The position numbers were made by a program, and so were the translations under genes. A stretch of DNA of 64,000 nucleotides, taken from NCBI GenBank assembly GCA_009911185.1, contig QXWW01000017.1:16416-80415 (forward strand), given 5' to 3'. How positions within the stretch are numbered: position 1 is the first letter of the stretch; each line of letters starts with the position of its first letter. Positions 28,501 through 37,609 of the stretch are shown here, in pieces. Source of the DNA: Lachnospiraceae bacterium. Lineage in GTDB: Bacteria > Bacillota > Clostridia > Lachnospirales > Lachnospiraceae. Below the pieces are notes generated by a model. That model was given only the letters and a program-made list of their open reading frames with translations, ran no database searches and was not told the origin of the DNA.

Positions 28501-29775
28501 ATGGTAAAGGCAATAGTCGGGGCGAACTGGGGCGATGAGGGAAAAGGTAAGATTACTGATATGATGGCGAAGGAAGCGGATATTATTGTACGTTTCCAGG
28601 GAGGCGCCAATGCAGGACATACCATTGTAAACGATTATGGAAAGTTTGCGCTGCATACGCTTCCCAGCGGTGTGTTTTATGGACATACCACCAGTATTAT
28701 TGGGAACGGCGTAGCTTTGAATATCCCGGTTCTCTTTGAAGAGATCCAGTCAATCGTGGAGAGAGGGGTTCCAGCGCCGAAGATTTTGGTGTCGGACCGC
28801 GCGCAGATGGTTATGTCCTATCACATCCTGCTGGATCAGTATGAGGAAGAACGGCTGGGAGGAAAATCTTTTGGCTCCACCAAATCCGGGATTGCGCCAT
28901 TTTATTCGGATAAATATGCAAAAATTGGTTTCCAGGTCAGCGAACTGTTTGACGAAGAGGCTCTGGAAGAAAAAACGAAAAGAATCTGCGAAACGAAAAA
29001 TGTGCTGTTAGAGCATTTGTATCATAAACCGCTTTTACATCCGCAGGATCTTATGAAAGAATTGAGAGAGTACCGTAAAATGGTGGAACCGTATGTCTGC
29101 GACACTTCTTCCTATTTGTGGAATGCGGTTCAGGAGGGGAAAAGTATTCTCTTGGAGGGCCAGTTAGGCTCACTCAAAGATCCGGATCATGGCATCTATC
29201 CAATGGTAACGTCTTCTTCCACGCTTGCCGCTTACGGCGCCATTGGCGCCGGGATACCGCCGTATGAAATCGGCAGAATTATCACGGTCTGCAAAGCGTA
29301 TTCTTCTGCGGTCGGAGCGGGAGCTTTTGTCAGTGAGATTTTTGGCGAGGAGGCGGATGAGCTGAGACGCAGAGGAGGAGACGGAGGGGAATATGGCGTG
29401 ACGACAGGGCGTCCCAGGCGTATGGGGTGGTTTGATACGGTGGCAAGTAAATACGGATGCCGGATTCAGGGAACTACGGATGTGGCGTTTACGGTTTTGG
29501 ATGTGCTGGGATATCTGGAAGAGATTCCCGTATGCGTGGGTTATGAGATTGACGGGAAAGTTACCACAGAATTTCCTCCTACCGTAAAACTTGAAAAGGC
29601 GAAGCCAGTGCTTGAAGTTCTTCCAGGCTGGAAGTCTGATATCAGGGGGATTAAAAAATATGATGAACTGCCGGAAAATTGCCGCAGGTACATTGAGTTT
29701 GTAGAGGAAAAAATCGGATTCCCAATTACCATGATTTCCAACGGACCGGGAAGAGACGATATTATCTATCGGTAA
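28501..29775 (+). CDS. purA: Adenylosuccinate synthetase
   Basis: 424 aa. The GTP-binding loop GDEGKGK (11-17), the catalytic H40 in GGANAGH, the KFALHTLPSG block, GSTKSGIAP, EGQLGSLKDPDHG, and TTGRPRRMGWFD near 300. It condenses IMP with aspartate using GTP, the first committed step to AMP. AAGGAGG precedes the ATG. The EGAQG motif of most PurA proteins reads EGQLG here, as in a subset of Clostridia. Confidence 0.95.
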   Translation: MVKAIVGANWGDEGKGKITDMMAKEADIIVRFQGGANAGHTIVNDYGKFALHTLPSGVFYGHTTSIIGNGVALNIPVLFEEIQSIVERGVPAPKILVSDRAQMVMSYHILLDQYEEERLGGKSFGSTKSGIAPFYSDKYAKIGFQVSELFDEEALEEKTKRICETKNVLLEHLYHKPLLHPQDLMKELREYRKMVEPYVCDTSSYLWNAVQEGKSILLEGQLGSLKDPDHGIYPMVTSSSTLAAYGAIGAGIPPYEIGRIITVCKAYSSAVGAGAFVSEIFGEEADELRRRGGDGGEYGVTTGRPRRMGWFDTVASKYGCRIQGTTDVAFTVLDVLGYLEEIPVCVGYEIDGKVTTEFPPTVKLEKAKPVLEVLPGWKSDIRGIKKYDELPENCRRYIEFVEEKIGFPITMISNGPGRDDIIYR

Positions 29776-29801
29776 GAGAGAAGGAGCAGGATAACAGAAA
29801 A

Positions 29802-30404
29802 ATGATAAAAAATGTGATTTTTGATGTGGGAAAGGTTCTGGTGGATTTTGACTGGCAGGGGATGTTTGACCAGCTTGGATATTCGCCGGAGGTATCCGAT
29901 AAGGTGGCGAATGCAACGGTCCTGTCAGAGTTGTGGGGAGAATTTGACCGAAGCAGGATAACGGACGAAGAGATACTTGAGGGATTCCTCAAAAAAGCGC
30001 CTGACTGTGAAGCGGAGATCATGAAATTCTGGAACAATATTGGAAATTGTATCAGACGTTATGATTATGCGTTTGACTGGATTCGCGGCCTGCAGAAGAA
30101 GGGATATCGTGTCTATCTTTTATCCAATTATCCGAGAAGAATTTATTCTCAGACGATTCATGAGCTTGCTTTTGTGGAGGAAGTAGACGGAGCTGTCTTT
30201 TCTTATGAGGTACATTCCGTAAAACCGGAACCGGAGATTTTTGAAGAACTGATGAAAAAGTACTGCTTAAATCCTACGGAATGTGTCTTTATCGATGATA
30301 ACCGCGGGAATATCATCGCAGCAAATAAACTGGGAATGGCTACCATACATTTTCATACGAAATCTCAGGCGGAGGAAGAATTAAAGAGTCTGGGCGTGGA
30401 ATAG
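29802..30404 (+). CDS. HAD superfamily hydrolase, YihX-like
   Basis: 200 aa. Motif I is FDVGKVLVDFD (nucleophile D8; the second Asp is replaced by Gly, as in YihX-type sugar phosphatases), motif II LLSNYP, motif III K in SVKPEPEIF, motif IV FIDDNRGN. A helical cap lies between motifs I and II. Predicted phosphatase of a sugar phosphate such as glucose-1-phosphate. It follows purA by 26 bp and is probably co-transcribed. Confidence 0.9.
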   Translation: MIKNVIFDVGKVLVDFDWQGMFDQLGYSPEVSDKVANATVLSELWGEFDRSRITDEEILEGFLKKAPDCEAEIMKFWNNIGNCIRRYDYAFDWIRGLQKKGYRVYLLSNYPRRIYSQTIHELAFVEEVDGAVFSYEVHSVKPEPEIFEELMKKYCLNPTECVFIDDNRGNIIAANKLGMATIHFHTKSQAEEELKSLGVE

Positions 30405-30452
30405 CATTTACTGATTTACATATTCATTCCGTCCCAATGCAGTATGGAAAAG

Positions 30453-30490
30453 CCCGGAACACTTGCAGTACAGCAGGGATTCCGGGTTTT
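30453..30490. terminator. Terminator between converging genes
   Basis: CCCGGAA (30453-30459) / TTCCGGG (30480-30486) followed by TTTT. Ends the purA-HAD transcript and sits just beyond the stop of the opposing small membrane gene. Confidence 0.65.
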
Positions 30491-30498
30491 TGAGAGAA

Positions 30499-30723
30499 TT
30501 AGATCTTTTCCATGTCAGAAGTTTCCTGCGCCTTCTTCTTTACCAGCTTATATACAAAGCCGTAGATCCAAAGAAGTACGGGAAGCGCCATGCTGGCGAA
30601 GAGTGCGGCCATGAACATGGGAAAGAAGTTTTTTCCCAGGATGGCAAGAATCAATGTAGTCAGATAAAGTCCCACCAGCAGAACGATTCCCAGGATGGCA
30701 AGGATTTGTTGTACTTTTTTCAT
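30499..30723 (-). CDS. Small two-helix membrane protein
   Basis: 74 aa. Two hydrophobic segments (about 7-28, ILAILGIVLLVGLYLTTLILAIL, and 34-56) and a basic, hydrophilic C-terminus (KLVKKKAQETSDMEKI). AAAGGAG lies 8 nt upstream of the ATG at 30723, supporting a real gene. No family recognised. It stands alone on the minus strand. Confidence 0.65.
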   Translation of the reverse strand: MKKVQQILAILGIVLLVGLYLTTLILAILGKNFFPMFMAALFASMALPVLLWIYGFVYKLVKKKAQETSDMEKI

Positions 30724-31037
30724 AGACTGCTCCTTTTCTAGTACATCGTTGCGTAATGAACGATTATCGCGTTTGATAGTTCTGTTTTCCTGACGGCATT
30801 ACTATAAAAGTCTCGATGCCGCTGATTCTGCGTTTGCGAGGCAGCTTCTCAGAAAAAATATTTTGCGGATTTACCAGATCTCCATGAGAGCTGCTTAATT
30901 AAAAGTTCGCAAATTCTTTCTCTCCTATCATATCTTGTCAGAGACGGTTTGACAAGGGGATTCTATATGATTTTTAACAACAGTTTCGACTTTGAGAATG
31001 GCGGGGGTATCAAGAACGGTCACAGAAAGGAAAATGA
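30724..31037. other. Intergenic region between divergent genes
   Basis: 314 bp holding the upstream regions of the small membrane gene (minus) and azlC (plus). A TTGACA occurs at 30950-30955, but no good -10 follows at the right distance. No T-box or other riboswitch core was recognised. Confidence 0.4.
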
Positions 31038-31745
31038 ATGAAACAATTTATACAGGGTTTGAAAGATGGAAGCGCGATCGGAATCGGATATTTATCCGTG
31101 TCTTTTACCTTTGGGCTGGCCGCTGTGGCTTCCGGCCTGTGCTGGTGGGAGGCGCTGTTGGTGTCAATGATGAATCTGACTTCTGCCGGACAGTTTGCGG
31201 GGATTACCATTATGGCGGCGGCAGGTTCTTATCTTGAGATGGCGGTCTCCCAGCTTGTGATTAACCTGCGGTATGCTTTGATGAGTATTTCACTCTCTCA
31301 AAAGGTTGACCACAGGTTTCATGCAGGAAGAAAGATGATTCTGGGCTTTGCAGTTACCGATGAAATATTTGCGGTTGCCATGAGCCGGGAACAGGAGATA
31401 AGCACGCTGTATTTTGCAGGTTTGGCCGTACTGCCTTATCTGGGATGGACATGCGGTACGCTGGCGGGGGCGGTTTGCGGGAATATTCTGCCAGGGAATG
31501 TCAGTGATGCCTTAGGGCTTGCCATCTACGGCATGTTCATTGCTATTATAGTGCCTGCGATGAAGAGGGACAGCCGTATCTTAAAGATAACGCTGCTGGC
31601 TGTGATATTGAGTTTTGGCATGTATTATCTGCCGGGAATTTCTAAAATTTCCAGCGGTTTTGCAGTCATTATCTGCGCAGTGGCAGCTTCGGCAGCGGGG
31701 GCAGTCTGCTTTCCGATGGAAGAAGAAACACAGGAGGAAGCCTGA
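31038..31745 (+). CDS. azlC: AzlC family branched-chain amino acid exporter subunit
   Basis: 235 aa with about six to seven hydrophobic helices. N-terminal GLKDGSAIGIGYLSVSFTFGL and FAGITIMAAAGSYLEM, NLRYALMSISLSQ are typical AzlC blocks. AzlC with AzlD forms a low-affinity exporter of branched-chain amino acids or their analogues (for example azaleucine). AGAAAGGAAAATG precedes the start. azlD follows with a 1-bp overlap. Confidence 0.92.
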   Translation: MKQFIQGLKDGSAIGIGYLSVSFTFGLAAVASGLCWWEALLVSMMNLTSAGQFAGITIMAAAGSYLEMAVSQLVINLRYALMSISLSQKVDHRFHAGRKMILGFAVTDEIFAVAMSREQEISTLYFAGLAVLPYLGWTCGTLAGAVCGNILPGNVSDALGLAIYGMFIAIIVPAMKRDSRILKITLLAVILSFGMYYLPGISKISSGFAVIICAVAASAAGAVCFPMEEETQEEA

Positions 31746-32071
31746 TGAAGACAGGAATATTTTGGATTTATTTATTGGTAATGTTTGCGGTAACTTATCT
31801 GGTCAGGGTCTTGCCCTTTGTGGCGTTTCATAAGAAAATTGAGAATAAATTTGTGCGCTCGTTTCTTGCTTATATTCCTTATACGGTTTTGGGAGCAATG
31901 ACGTTTCCTGCGGTTTTTTATGCCACGGGTTCTGCCGTCACGGCAGCCGCAGGAGTTGCGGCGGCCTTGTTTGCAGCCTATCGGGGAAAAGGACTGTTTA
32001 CAGTTGCAGTCTGCGCCAGCCTTGCGGCGCTGCTGGCAGGCGTGTTTTTGCAGGCAATTGAGATGGTATAA
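31745..32071 (+). CDS. azlD: AzlD family transporter subunit
   Basis: 108 aa with about four hydrophobic helices and the AzlD pattern TYLVRVLPF, FLAYIPYTVLGAMTFPAV. The start ATG shares one base with the azlC stop, so the two are coupled. Membrane partner of AzlC. Confidence 0.92.
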   Translation: MKTGIFWIYLLVMFAVTYLVRVLPFVAFHKKIENKFVRSFLAYIPYTVLGAMTFPAVFYATGSAVTAAAGVAAALFAAYRGKGLFTVAVCASLAALLAGVFLQAIEMV

Positions 32072-32115
32072 TAACAGTTTGTAAAGATCATTTTTATATT
32101 TTATGAATCGTCTGG

Positions 32116-32144
32116 TTGCAATTCAGTCTGGAATGATGTATTCT
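32116..32144 (+). promoter_or_regulatory. Predicted promoter of the ATPase/effector pair
   Basis: TTGCAA (32116-32121), a 17-nt spacer and TATTCT (32139-32144), at the start of the AT-rich insert. Confidence 0.5.
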
Positions 32145-32224
32145 AATAGAAAATGTATAGACTTAAAATAATGGGGGTATATAAAATGGTGACCATGAGT
32201 ATTTTTATGGAGGGACCATGTACA

Positions 32225-33553
32225 ATGAATTCGTGGACAGTCTATATTAAGGAATTTGGAAAAATAGAAGAAGCATCTATCCGGCCTGCACCGCTGACAT
32301 TGTTTATCGGAGATAATAACAGTGGGAAAAGTTATATTATGACGTTGATCTATGGCTTATGGACGGTTGATTTTATAGCAGACAACTTTCATTTCCCTGA
32401 ACATTCACAGGTTTACGAAAGTTGTCTGAAAATATCAGAAAAGCTAATAAAACAATGTACAAAAAATCTAAAATTAACGTATACATTGCATGGAAAAGAG
32501 CTTCTGTTATTCCAGCAATTGATAAATGAGCTGTTTTCCGAAAATAAAAAACTGTTTTTGAAAAAATTGTTTAACAAAAAAATGGATATCGAAGAACTGC
32601 GAATAGAGTTTCCATCAACGGCAAGTTTCTGCTTTGAGATAGGCATGGAAAAATCTTTTGATGAAGAAACATCTTATCGTATCATGGGCAACAACTATGG
32701 CTGGGGATTGACGGGAGCAGATAGAAAACCAGATCATAAATTGGCAGAACGCCAATTGGCTTGTATGTTACAGAGGATGCTGCAATGGGATACTGTCCGG
32801 CCGGTGTATTTTCCGACAGCGCGAACAGGGTTTCTACTGACATATAAAGAACTGACACGTAGTGCGCTTCACGAACGTTTTTCTGTTGGAGAGAACGCTA
32901 AAAATTTACTGACAAAACCAACGACAGATTTTCTTATGTCCCTGAGCAGCATAGAAGCAGATCATTATTATAGAAGATGCCCGGAAATACTTTCGTTTAT
33001 AGAACAGCATATTATATCCGGTCATGTTTCGGTATCCGCTTATCCTGTTGACGTGAAATATCAGCCGGCTGAAACGGAAGAATCTCTGCCTATGTATGTT
33101 GCGTCCTCAGTCGTAACCGAAGTTGTTCCATTGCTTCTTTTTTTACAACATCGAAGTTTATTAGGCGCTATTATGATTGAAGAACCGGAGATTTCTCTGC
33201 ATCCGCAGTTGCAATGGGAAATGGCGCGTGTATTAATTCGGCTGATGAATAAGGGGATGCCGGTTATTGTGACTACGCACAGCGATATTATTTTGCAGCA
33301 TATAAACAATATGATAAAGGCAGAGCAAATGCATCAGAAAGACCGTTTTTTTGAAGAGACAGGTTATGAAAAAGAAGATCTGCTTGCGAAAGGGCAGGTA
33401 ACTGTTTATCAGTTTGAAGAACAAAAAAATGGAAAGACACATTTGACGAAATTGCCCTGTGGCGATGATGGCTTTGAGGCAATGACATTTTACAATACAT
33501 TAAAAAAACTCAATGAACAGATTGATTTGATTGAGCATGAGAGGGAGCAGTGA
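32225..33553 (+). CDS. AAA (OLD/SMC-like) ATPase of a candidate defence pair
   Basis: 442 aa from ATG 32225, preceded by GGAGGGA; in-frame ATGs upstream lack conserved sequence. Walker A GDNNSGKS (29-36) directly follows an N-terminal strand pattern typical of AAA_15/AAA_21 ATPases. A long helical insertion occupies about 60-290. The signature region is followed by Walker B IMIEEPEISLHP (E319-E320) and the H-loop VTTHSDIIL (H352). Such ATPases act as sensors in OLD, Gabija, PARIS and similar anti-phage systems. Base composition is clearly more AT-rich than the neighbours, which suggests transfer. The next gene starts at the very next base after the stop codon. Confidence 0.85.
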   Translation: MNSWTVYIKEFGKIEEASIRPAPLTLFIGDNNSGKSYIMTLIYGLWTVDFIADNFHFPEHSQVYESCLKISEKLIKQCTKNLKLTYTLHGKELLLFQQLINELFSENKKLFLKKLFNKKMDIEELRIEFPSTASFCFEIGMEKSFDEETSYRIMGNNYGWGLTGADRKPDHKLAERQLACMLQRMLQWDTVRPVYFPTARTGFLLTYKELTRSALHERFSVGENAKNLLTKPTTDFLMSLSSIEADHYYRRCPEILSFIEQHIISGHVSVSAYPVDVKYQPAETEESLPMYVASSVVTEVVPLLLFLQHRSLLGAIMIEEPEISLHPQLQWEMARVLIRLMNKGMPVIVTTHSDIILQHINNMIKAEQMHQKDRFFEETGYEKEDLLAKGQVTVYQFEEQKNGKTHLTKLPCGDDGFEAMTFYNTLKKLNEQIDLIEHEREQ

Positions 33554-34177
33554 ATGTTTCAGGAAGATGTACAAAAACGGCTGGAACTGCTGGATGGTGG
33601 GGCAATTGATGTTTCTGGTAAGCAGATGCATCTAACAGAAAAAACGGATGCAGGCTATGCAGACCTGCAGTTGGAATTATATAGTCCATGTATTTTGTTT
33701 CGAAATTTAGAAAAGAAAAAGCTCCAATACTTTAAAAATCAAAAATGTTCGGATTATGTAATGTTTGAATATACAAAAGAACAATGGTTTCTGCATATTT
33801 TTGAGCTGAAACGTTCTATTGGAAAAAATGAATGGATACAGGTAAAAAAGCAGTTTATGGGAGCACTGCAAAATGCGCTTGCGCTTGCCGGCGTATTGAA
33901 TATAAAAATAAAGCTTGAACATGTATATGTATATACTGTGTTTCGGAATGATAAATTTAAAAACATGGCTAATACAGCCAAAGAACGATTAAAGATGTAC
34001 GAAAGAGATAAAAAACACTGCGAAGATTATGACGATTGGAACGGAAAAACAATAATGATGAATTTTCTGGGCGAGAATAAATTTATACATCAAAAAGTAA
34101 AGTTGGATATTGAAAGTGGGAAAGGATATTTTCCAATACGAACTTTTTTTCATTCCGATGAAAAGCGGAAAGAGTAG
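33554..34177 (+). CDS. Unknown protein with PD-(D/E)XK-like pattern, partner of the ATPase
   Basis: 207 aa, starting with ATG immediately after the ATPase stop (0 bp gap); GAGGGAG lies inside the ATPase end. The core SDYVMFEYTKEQWFLHIFELKRS gives D67 in a hydrophobic strand, 16 residues, then E84-L-K86, followed by a helix with Gln (QVKKQF). This is the spacing of a PD-(D/E)XK nuclease active site. No family name recognised. By inference it is the nuclease effector of a two-gene ATPase-effector immune system. It could instead be a structural partner in which the pattern is chance. Confidence 0.6.
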   Translation: MFQEDVQKRLELLDGGAIDVSGKQMHLTEKTDAGYADLQLELYSPCILFRNLEKKKLQYFKNQKCSDYVMFEYTKEQWFLHIFELKRSIGKNEWIQVKKQFMGALQNALALAGVLNIKIKLEHVYVYTVFRNDKFKNMANTAKERLKMYERDKKHCEDYDDWNGKTIMMNFLGENKFIHQKVKLDIESGKGYFPIRTFFHSDEKRKE

Positions 34178-34179
34178 GG

Positions 34180-34332
34180 GCTGTTGCCGTAATCAGGGAG
34201 TATATCCAAACATATCATAATACAGAAAGAATTCATGAATTTTATGAGAAAGCAGGATTCTGGGAAGTGAAGGAAAATAGTTTGCCGATAACATTCAGTC
34301 ATAGTTGTATGGATTGTGATTTTTTAACTTGA
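34180..34332 (+). pseudogene. Remnant coding fragment after the ATPase pair
   Basis: An open frame without start encodes about 50 residues (IREYIQTYHNTERIHEF, then FYEKAGFWEV, and HSCMDCDFLT at the stop). FYEKAGF resembles the C-terminal beta-turn of GNAT acetyltransferases, but the match is weak. It is in a different frame from the preceding gene, so it is probably debris of a lost neighbour. Confidence 0.35.
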
Positions 34333-34390
34333 GTGGTAAATTCCAATTGATTGGGATGGTTGAATAAGGAGTGCGAAAGTCTTTGGGTGC

Positions 34391-34434
34391 AAAAATAACG
34401 ATAGCCACATAAAAACGGGTTATCGTTATTTTTT
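34391..34434. terminator. Strong hairpin terminator
   Basis: A 13-bp perfect stem AAAAATAACGATA (34391-34403) / TATCGTTATTTTT (34421-34433), extended inward by GCC/GGT. Ends the ATPase-effector transcript. Confidence 0.8.
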
Positions 34435-34709
34435 ACATCATGGAATATTGAAAGTGCGGCAAATCCAGTTCAAAAAATAACCATCTGTGTGTGGGTGCAT
34501 CTGTCTTCTCAAAAGTGTTGATTTCAGGGCGTTTGCTGTAAATGTAAAAACGATAGCGCCAATTCAAGGATTGTATTAATCTGGACACACAATCTGGTGT
34601 GAGAGGACGGCGGTAAGTCACTGCCTTCTGCTCAGTTGTGACGAGATAGAAACAGGTTTTTCGTGCCAATTCAATCAAAACCGATCATCCGTTAAGAAAA
34701 AACGTTTGA
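34435..34709. other. Intergenic stretch without a supported gene
   Basis: About 275 bp. One minus-strand frame (34678-34433, TTG start, 81 codons) is open but has no ribosome binding site that I accept and no recognisable motif. Likely debris at the right edge of the AT-rich insert. Confidence 0.35.
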
Positions 34710-34738
34710 TTGACTTTGGTTGAATATGGCGTTATACT
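34710..34738 (+). promoter_or_regulatory. Predicted promoter of the PfkB kinase gene
   Basis: TTGACT (34710-34715), a 17-nt spacer and TATACT (34733-34738). Confidence 0.65.
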
Positions 34739-34797
34739 GTGGCTGCAAAGTTAGAAATATGCAAATAAAAGCAAAAATGTTGGGAGGTGGCAGTATG

Positions 34798-35712
34798 ATA
34801 TATACGGTGACATTTAACCCGTCACTGGATTACATTGTGACAGTGGACGATTTTAAATTGGGCCTTACGAACCGCGCAAGCTCGGAATCTCTGCTTCCAG
34901 GCGGTAAGGGAATTAATGTTTCGATTGTTCTCAGGAATCTGGGCATTAAGAGTACTGCGCTGGGATTTATTGCAGGATTTACCGGGGAAGAAGTAGTAAG
35001 GCGACTGGAGAGCATGGGCGTTGAGAATGGTTTTATACCGCTTGACGAAGGGTTTACGAGAATTAATTTGAAGCTTAAGTCCATGGAGGGGATGGAGATT
35101 AACGGTATGGGGCCAAGAATTGGCAAAGAAAAGGTTCAGATGCTGATGGATAAGCTGAATACTTTGGGCGATGGAGACGTACTTTTTCTGTCAGGAAGCA
35201 TTCCGGCGTCTATGCCGGATGACGCGTATCAGAACATTATGGAGCTGCTGCAGGGCAGAGGGGTACGAATTGCAGTGGATGCGACAAAGGATTTATTGCA
35301 GAACGTGCTGCCGTATCACCCATTTTTGATCAAACCAAACAATCACGAATTGGGAGAAATATTCGGGACAGAATTAAAGACAAGAGCATCGGTTGTGCCG
35401 TATGCAAAAAAATTGCAGGAAAAGGGTGCGCAGAATGTTCTGGTATCTATGGCAGGAGAGGGTGCGGTGCTGGCTGCGGCAGATCAGAACATATATGATA
35501 TGCCGGCTCCAGAGGGAAAACTCGTCAACGGCGTAGGAGCTGGAGATTCCATGGCGGCAGGGTTTATGGCCGGCTACATGGAAAAACAGGATTATAAATA
35601 TGCGTTTTATATGGGGGTGGCGGCAGGAAGCGCCAGCGCGTTTTCGGAAAATCTTGCAACGAAACAGGAAATAGAAACTGTGTACCGGAAGCTGCGGAAA
35701 TCTACAATGTAA
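34798..35712 (+). CDS. 1-phosphofructokinase family sugar kinase (PfkB)
   Basis: 304 aa from ATG 34798 (GGGAGGTGG upstream). It opens MIYTVTFNPSLDYIV, as 1-phosphofructokinase/tagatose-6-phosphate kinase enzymes do, with GGKGIN at 36-41 and the catalytic base D250 in VGAGDSM. It phosphorylates a sugar phosphate at C6 or C1, most likely fructose-1-phosphate. No fructose EII or fruR neighbour is present, but PTS enzyme I follows 151 bp downstream, which fits PTS-linked sugar use. Confidence 0.88.
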   Translation: MYTVTFNPSLDYIVTVDDFKLGLTNRASSESLLPGGKGINVSIVLRNLGIKSTALGFIAGFTGEEVVRRLESMGVENGFIPLDEGFTRINLKLKSMEGMEINGMGPRIGKEKVQMLMDKLNTLGDGDVLFLSGSIPASMPDDAYQNIMELLQGRGVRIAVDATKDLLQNVLPYHPFLIKPNNHELGEIFGTELKTRASVVPYAKKLQEKGAQNVLVSMAGEGAVLAAADQNIYDMPAPEGKLVNGVGAGDSMAAGFMAGYMEKQDYKYAFYMGVAAGSASAFSENLATKQEIETVYRKLRKSTM

Positions 35713-35863
35713 CAGTTCCGGGAAAATATGGGGGAAGCGGTATGAGGGTTATAGCGATTCAGAGCAAAGCCCTTTCTTGAAAAAGTAAAACGGTGCGTAC
35801 GGCAGCCCTTAATTGAAAGTATGAAACAAGGAGTGCGGCACCTCTTTGTATAGGAGGCAGATT

Positions 35864-37513
35864 ATGAAGATCTACGAAGGCAAAGGTGTATTTCCTGGAA
35901 TTGCCATTGGCAGGCTCAGCGTCTATAAAAAAGGCGGGCAGCAGGTGAAACGTTTGAAAATTACGGATGCAGAAACAGAGGTTGCACGGTTTGAGGAGGC
36001 GAAAGTCCGGGCGGTAAAGCAGCTTCAGGTATTATATGACAAGGCACTTTGTGAAGTGGGGGAGGCGAAAGCAGCTATCTTTGCAGTACATCAGATGATG
36101 ATGGAAGATGACGAATATAATGGTTCCGTAAAGAATATGATACGTACGCAGGAAATGAACGCTGAGTATGCGGTGGCGGCAACAGGCGACAATTTTGCGC
36201 AGATGTTTGCGTCATTGGACGATGATTATATGAAGGAAAGAGCGGCGGATGTGAGAGATATTTCTGAGCGTATCATTACAGCCTTAAGCGGAACAGACAA
36301 AGGAATGGAAGCGGCAAAAGAACCTTCTATCATAGTGGCAGAAGACCTTGCACCCTCGGAGACCGTACAGCTTGATAAAGATATGGTATTATCATTTGTT
36401 ACGGTTCAGGGGTCTTTGCATTCTCATACGGCGATTCTTGCAAGAACCATGGCGATTCCGGCGCTTGTAGGGACGCCGTTGCCGTTAGACGAGACGACTG
36501 ACGGAAAGCTTGGGATTGTGGACGGCTCCAGTGGCAAAATTTATGTGGATCCAGATGGGCAGACTTTGGCCGAGATGAAAATAAAGCAGCAAAAGGATTC
36601 TGAGAGGAAAGAACTTCTAAAGACCCAAAAAGGCAGGGAAAATGTCACCCGTGACGGTAAGAAAGTCATGTTGTATGCAAATATAGGGAATATAAAAGAT
36701 CTTGAGGCAGTGTTACAGAATGACGCTGGTGGAATCGGGCTTTTCCGAAGTGAATTTATTTATTTGGAGAGGGAGAGTTCTCCCACAGAGGAAGAACAGT
36801 TTCAGATATATAAACATGCGGCAGAAACGATGGCGGGCAAGCGTGTCATTATCCGTACACTTGATATCGGCGCGGACAAGCAGTGCGGCTATTTTAAGAT
36901 GGAGCGGGAAGAAAATCCGGCTCTGGGCTGCCGTGCAGTCCGTTTCTGCCTGACGAGGCCGGAAATATTCAAGACACAGCTTCGCGCATTGTTCCGTGCC
37001 AGCGTCTATGGGAATATTGCTGTCATGTATCCGATGATTACCAGTGTAAAGGAAGTAAAGAGAATCCAGGAAATTGTTGCTCTGGTAAAGGCGGAGCTTA
37101 CGGAACAGGGCATTGATTACGCTGAGCCGGAACAGGGAATTATGATTGAAACTCCGGCGGCAGTGATGGTGAGCGATGAACTGGCAAAAGAGGTGGATTT
37201 TTTCAGTATTGGAACCAACGATCTGACACAGTACAGTCTTGCCATTGATCGTCAGAATACGAAACTGGATGAATTTTATGATGCGCATCATCCGGCAATT
37301 CTGCGCATGATTTCCATGGTAGTAGAACATGCGCACAGGGCAGGAATCTGGGCGGGAATCTGCGGTGAGCTTGGAGCCGACCAGTCCCTGACACAGGAAT
37401 TTCTTGCCATGGGTGTGGATGAATTATCTGTTTCGCCGGAGAGCATCCTCCCCCTTCGCAAAATTGTACGGGAGACAAATGTGGAAGAGTACAAGGCTGC
37501 TTACAGAATATAA
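35864..37513 (+). CDS. ptsI: Phosphoenolpyruvate-protein phosphotransferase (PTS enzyme I)
   Basis: 549 aa from ATG 35864 (TAGGAGG upstream). The N-terminal HPr-binding helical domain is followed by the phospho-histidine H188 in SHSHTAILAR; the C-terminal PEP-binding barrel has GIGLFRSEFIYL, RTLDIGADK, ENPALGCRAVR, EQGIMIETPAA, FFSIGTNDLTQY and the active-site Cys in GICGELGAD. It passes phosphate from PEP to HPr. The HPr gene is not in this window. Confidence 0.97.
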   Translation: MKIYEGKGVFPGIAIGRLSVYKKGGQQVKRLKITDAETEVARFEEAKVRAVKQLQVLYDKALCEVGEAKAAIFAVHQMMMEDDEYNGSVKNMIRTQEMNAEYAVAATGDNFAQMFASLDDDYMKERAADVRDISERIITALSGTDKGMEAAKEPSIIVAEDLAPSETVQLDKDMVLSFVTVQGSLHSHTAILARTMAIPALVGTPLPLDETTDGKLGIVDGSSGKIYVDPDGQTLAEMKIKQQKDSERKELLKTQKGRENVTRDGKKVMLYANIGNIKDLEAVLQNDAGGIGLFRSEFIYLERESSPTEEEQFQIYKHAAETMAGKRVIIRTLDIGADKQCGYFKMEREENPALGCRAVRFCLTRPEIFKTQLRALFRASVYGNIAVMYPMITSVKEVKRIQEIVALVKAELTEQGIDYAEPEQGIMIETPAAVMVSDELAKEVDFFSIGTNDLTQYSLAIDRQNTKLDEFYDAHHPAILRMISMVVEHAHRAGIWAGICGELGADQSLTQEFLAMGVDELSVSPESILPLRKIVRETNVEEYKAAYRI

Positions 37514-37609
37514 GCAATGGTCTTGATAGGATTGATAATATCCCCAATGTATGATAGGATGAAGATACGAAAACTGGAAAAGACGGAGAAATGAAAAGGA
37601 GGAAATCAT

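Noticed and set aside
34433..34678. 81-codon minus-strand frame
   Set aside because: TTG start without a good ribosome binding site, no motif, and it overlaps the terminator hairpin. Left as unsupported.
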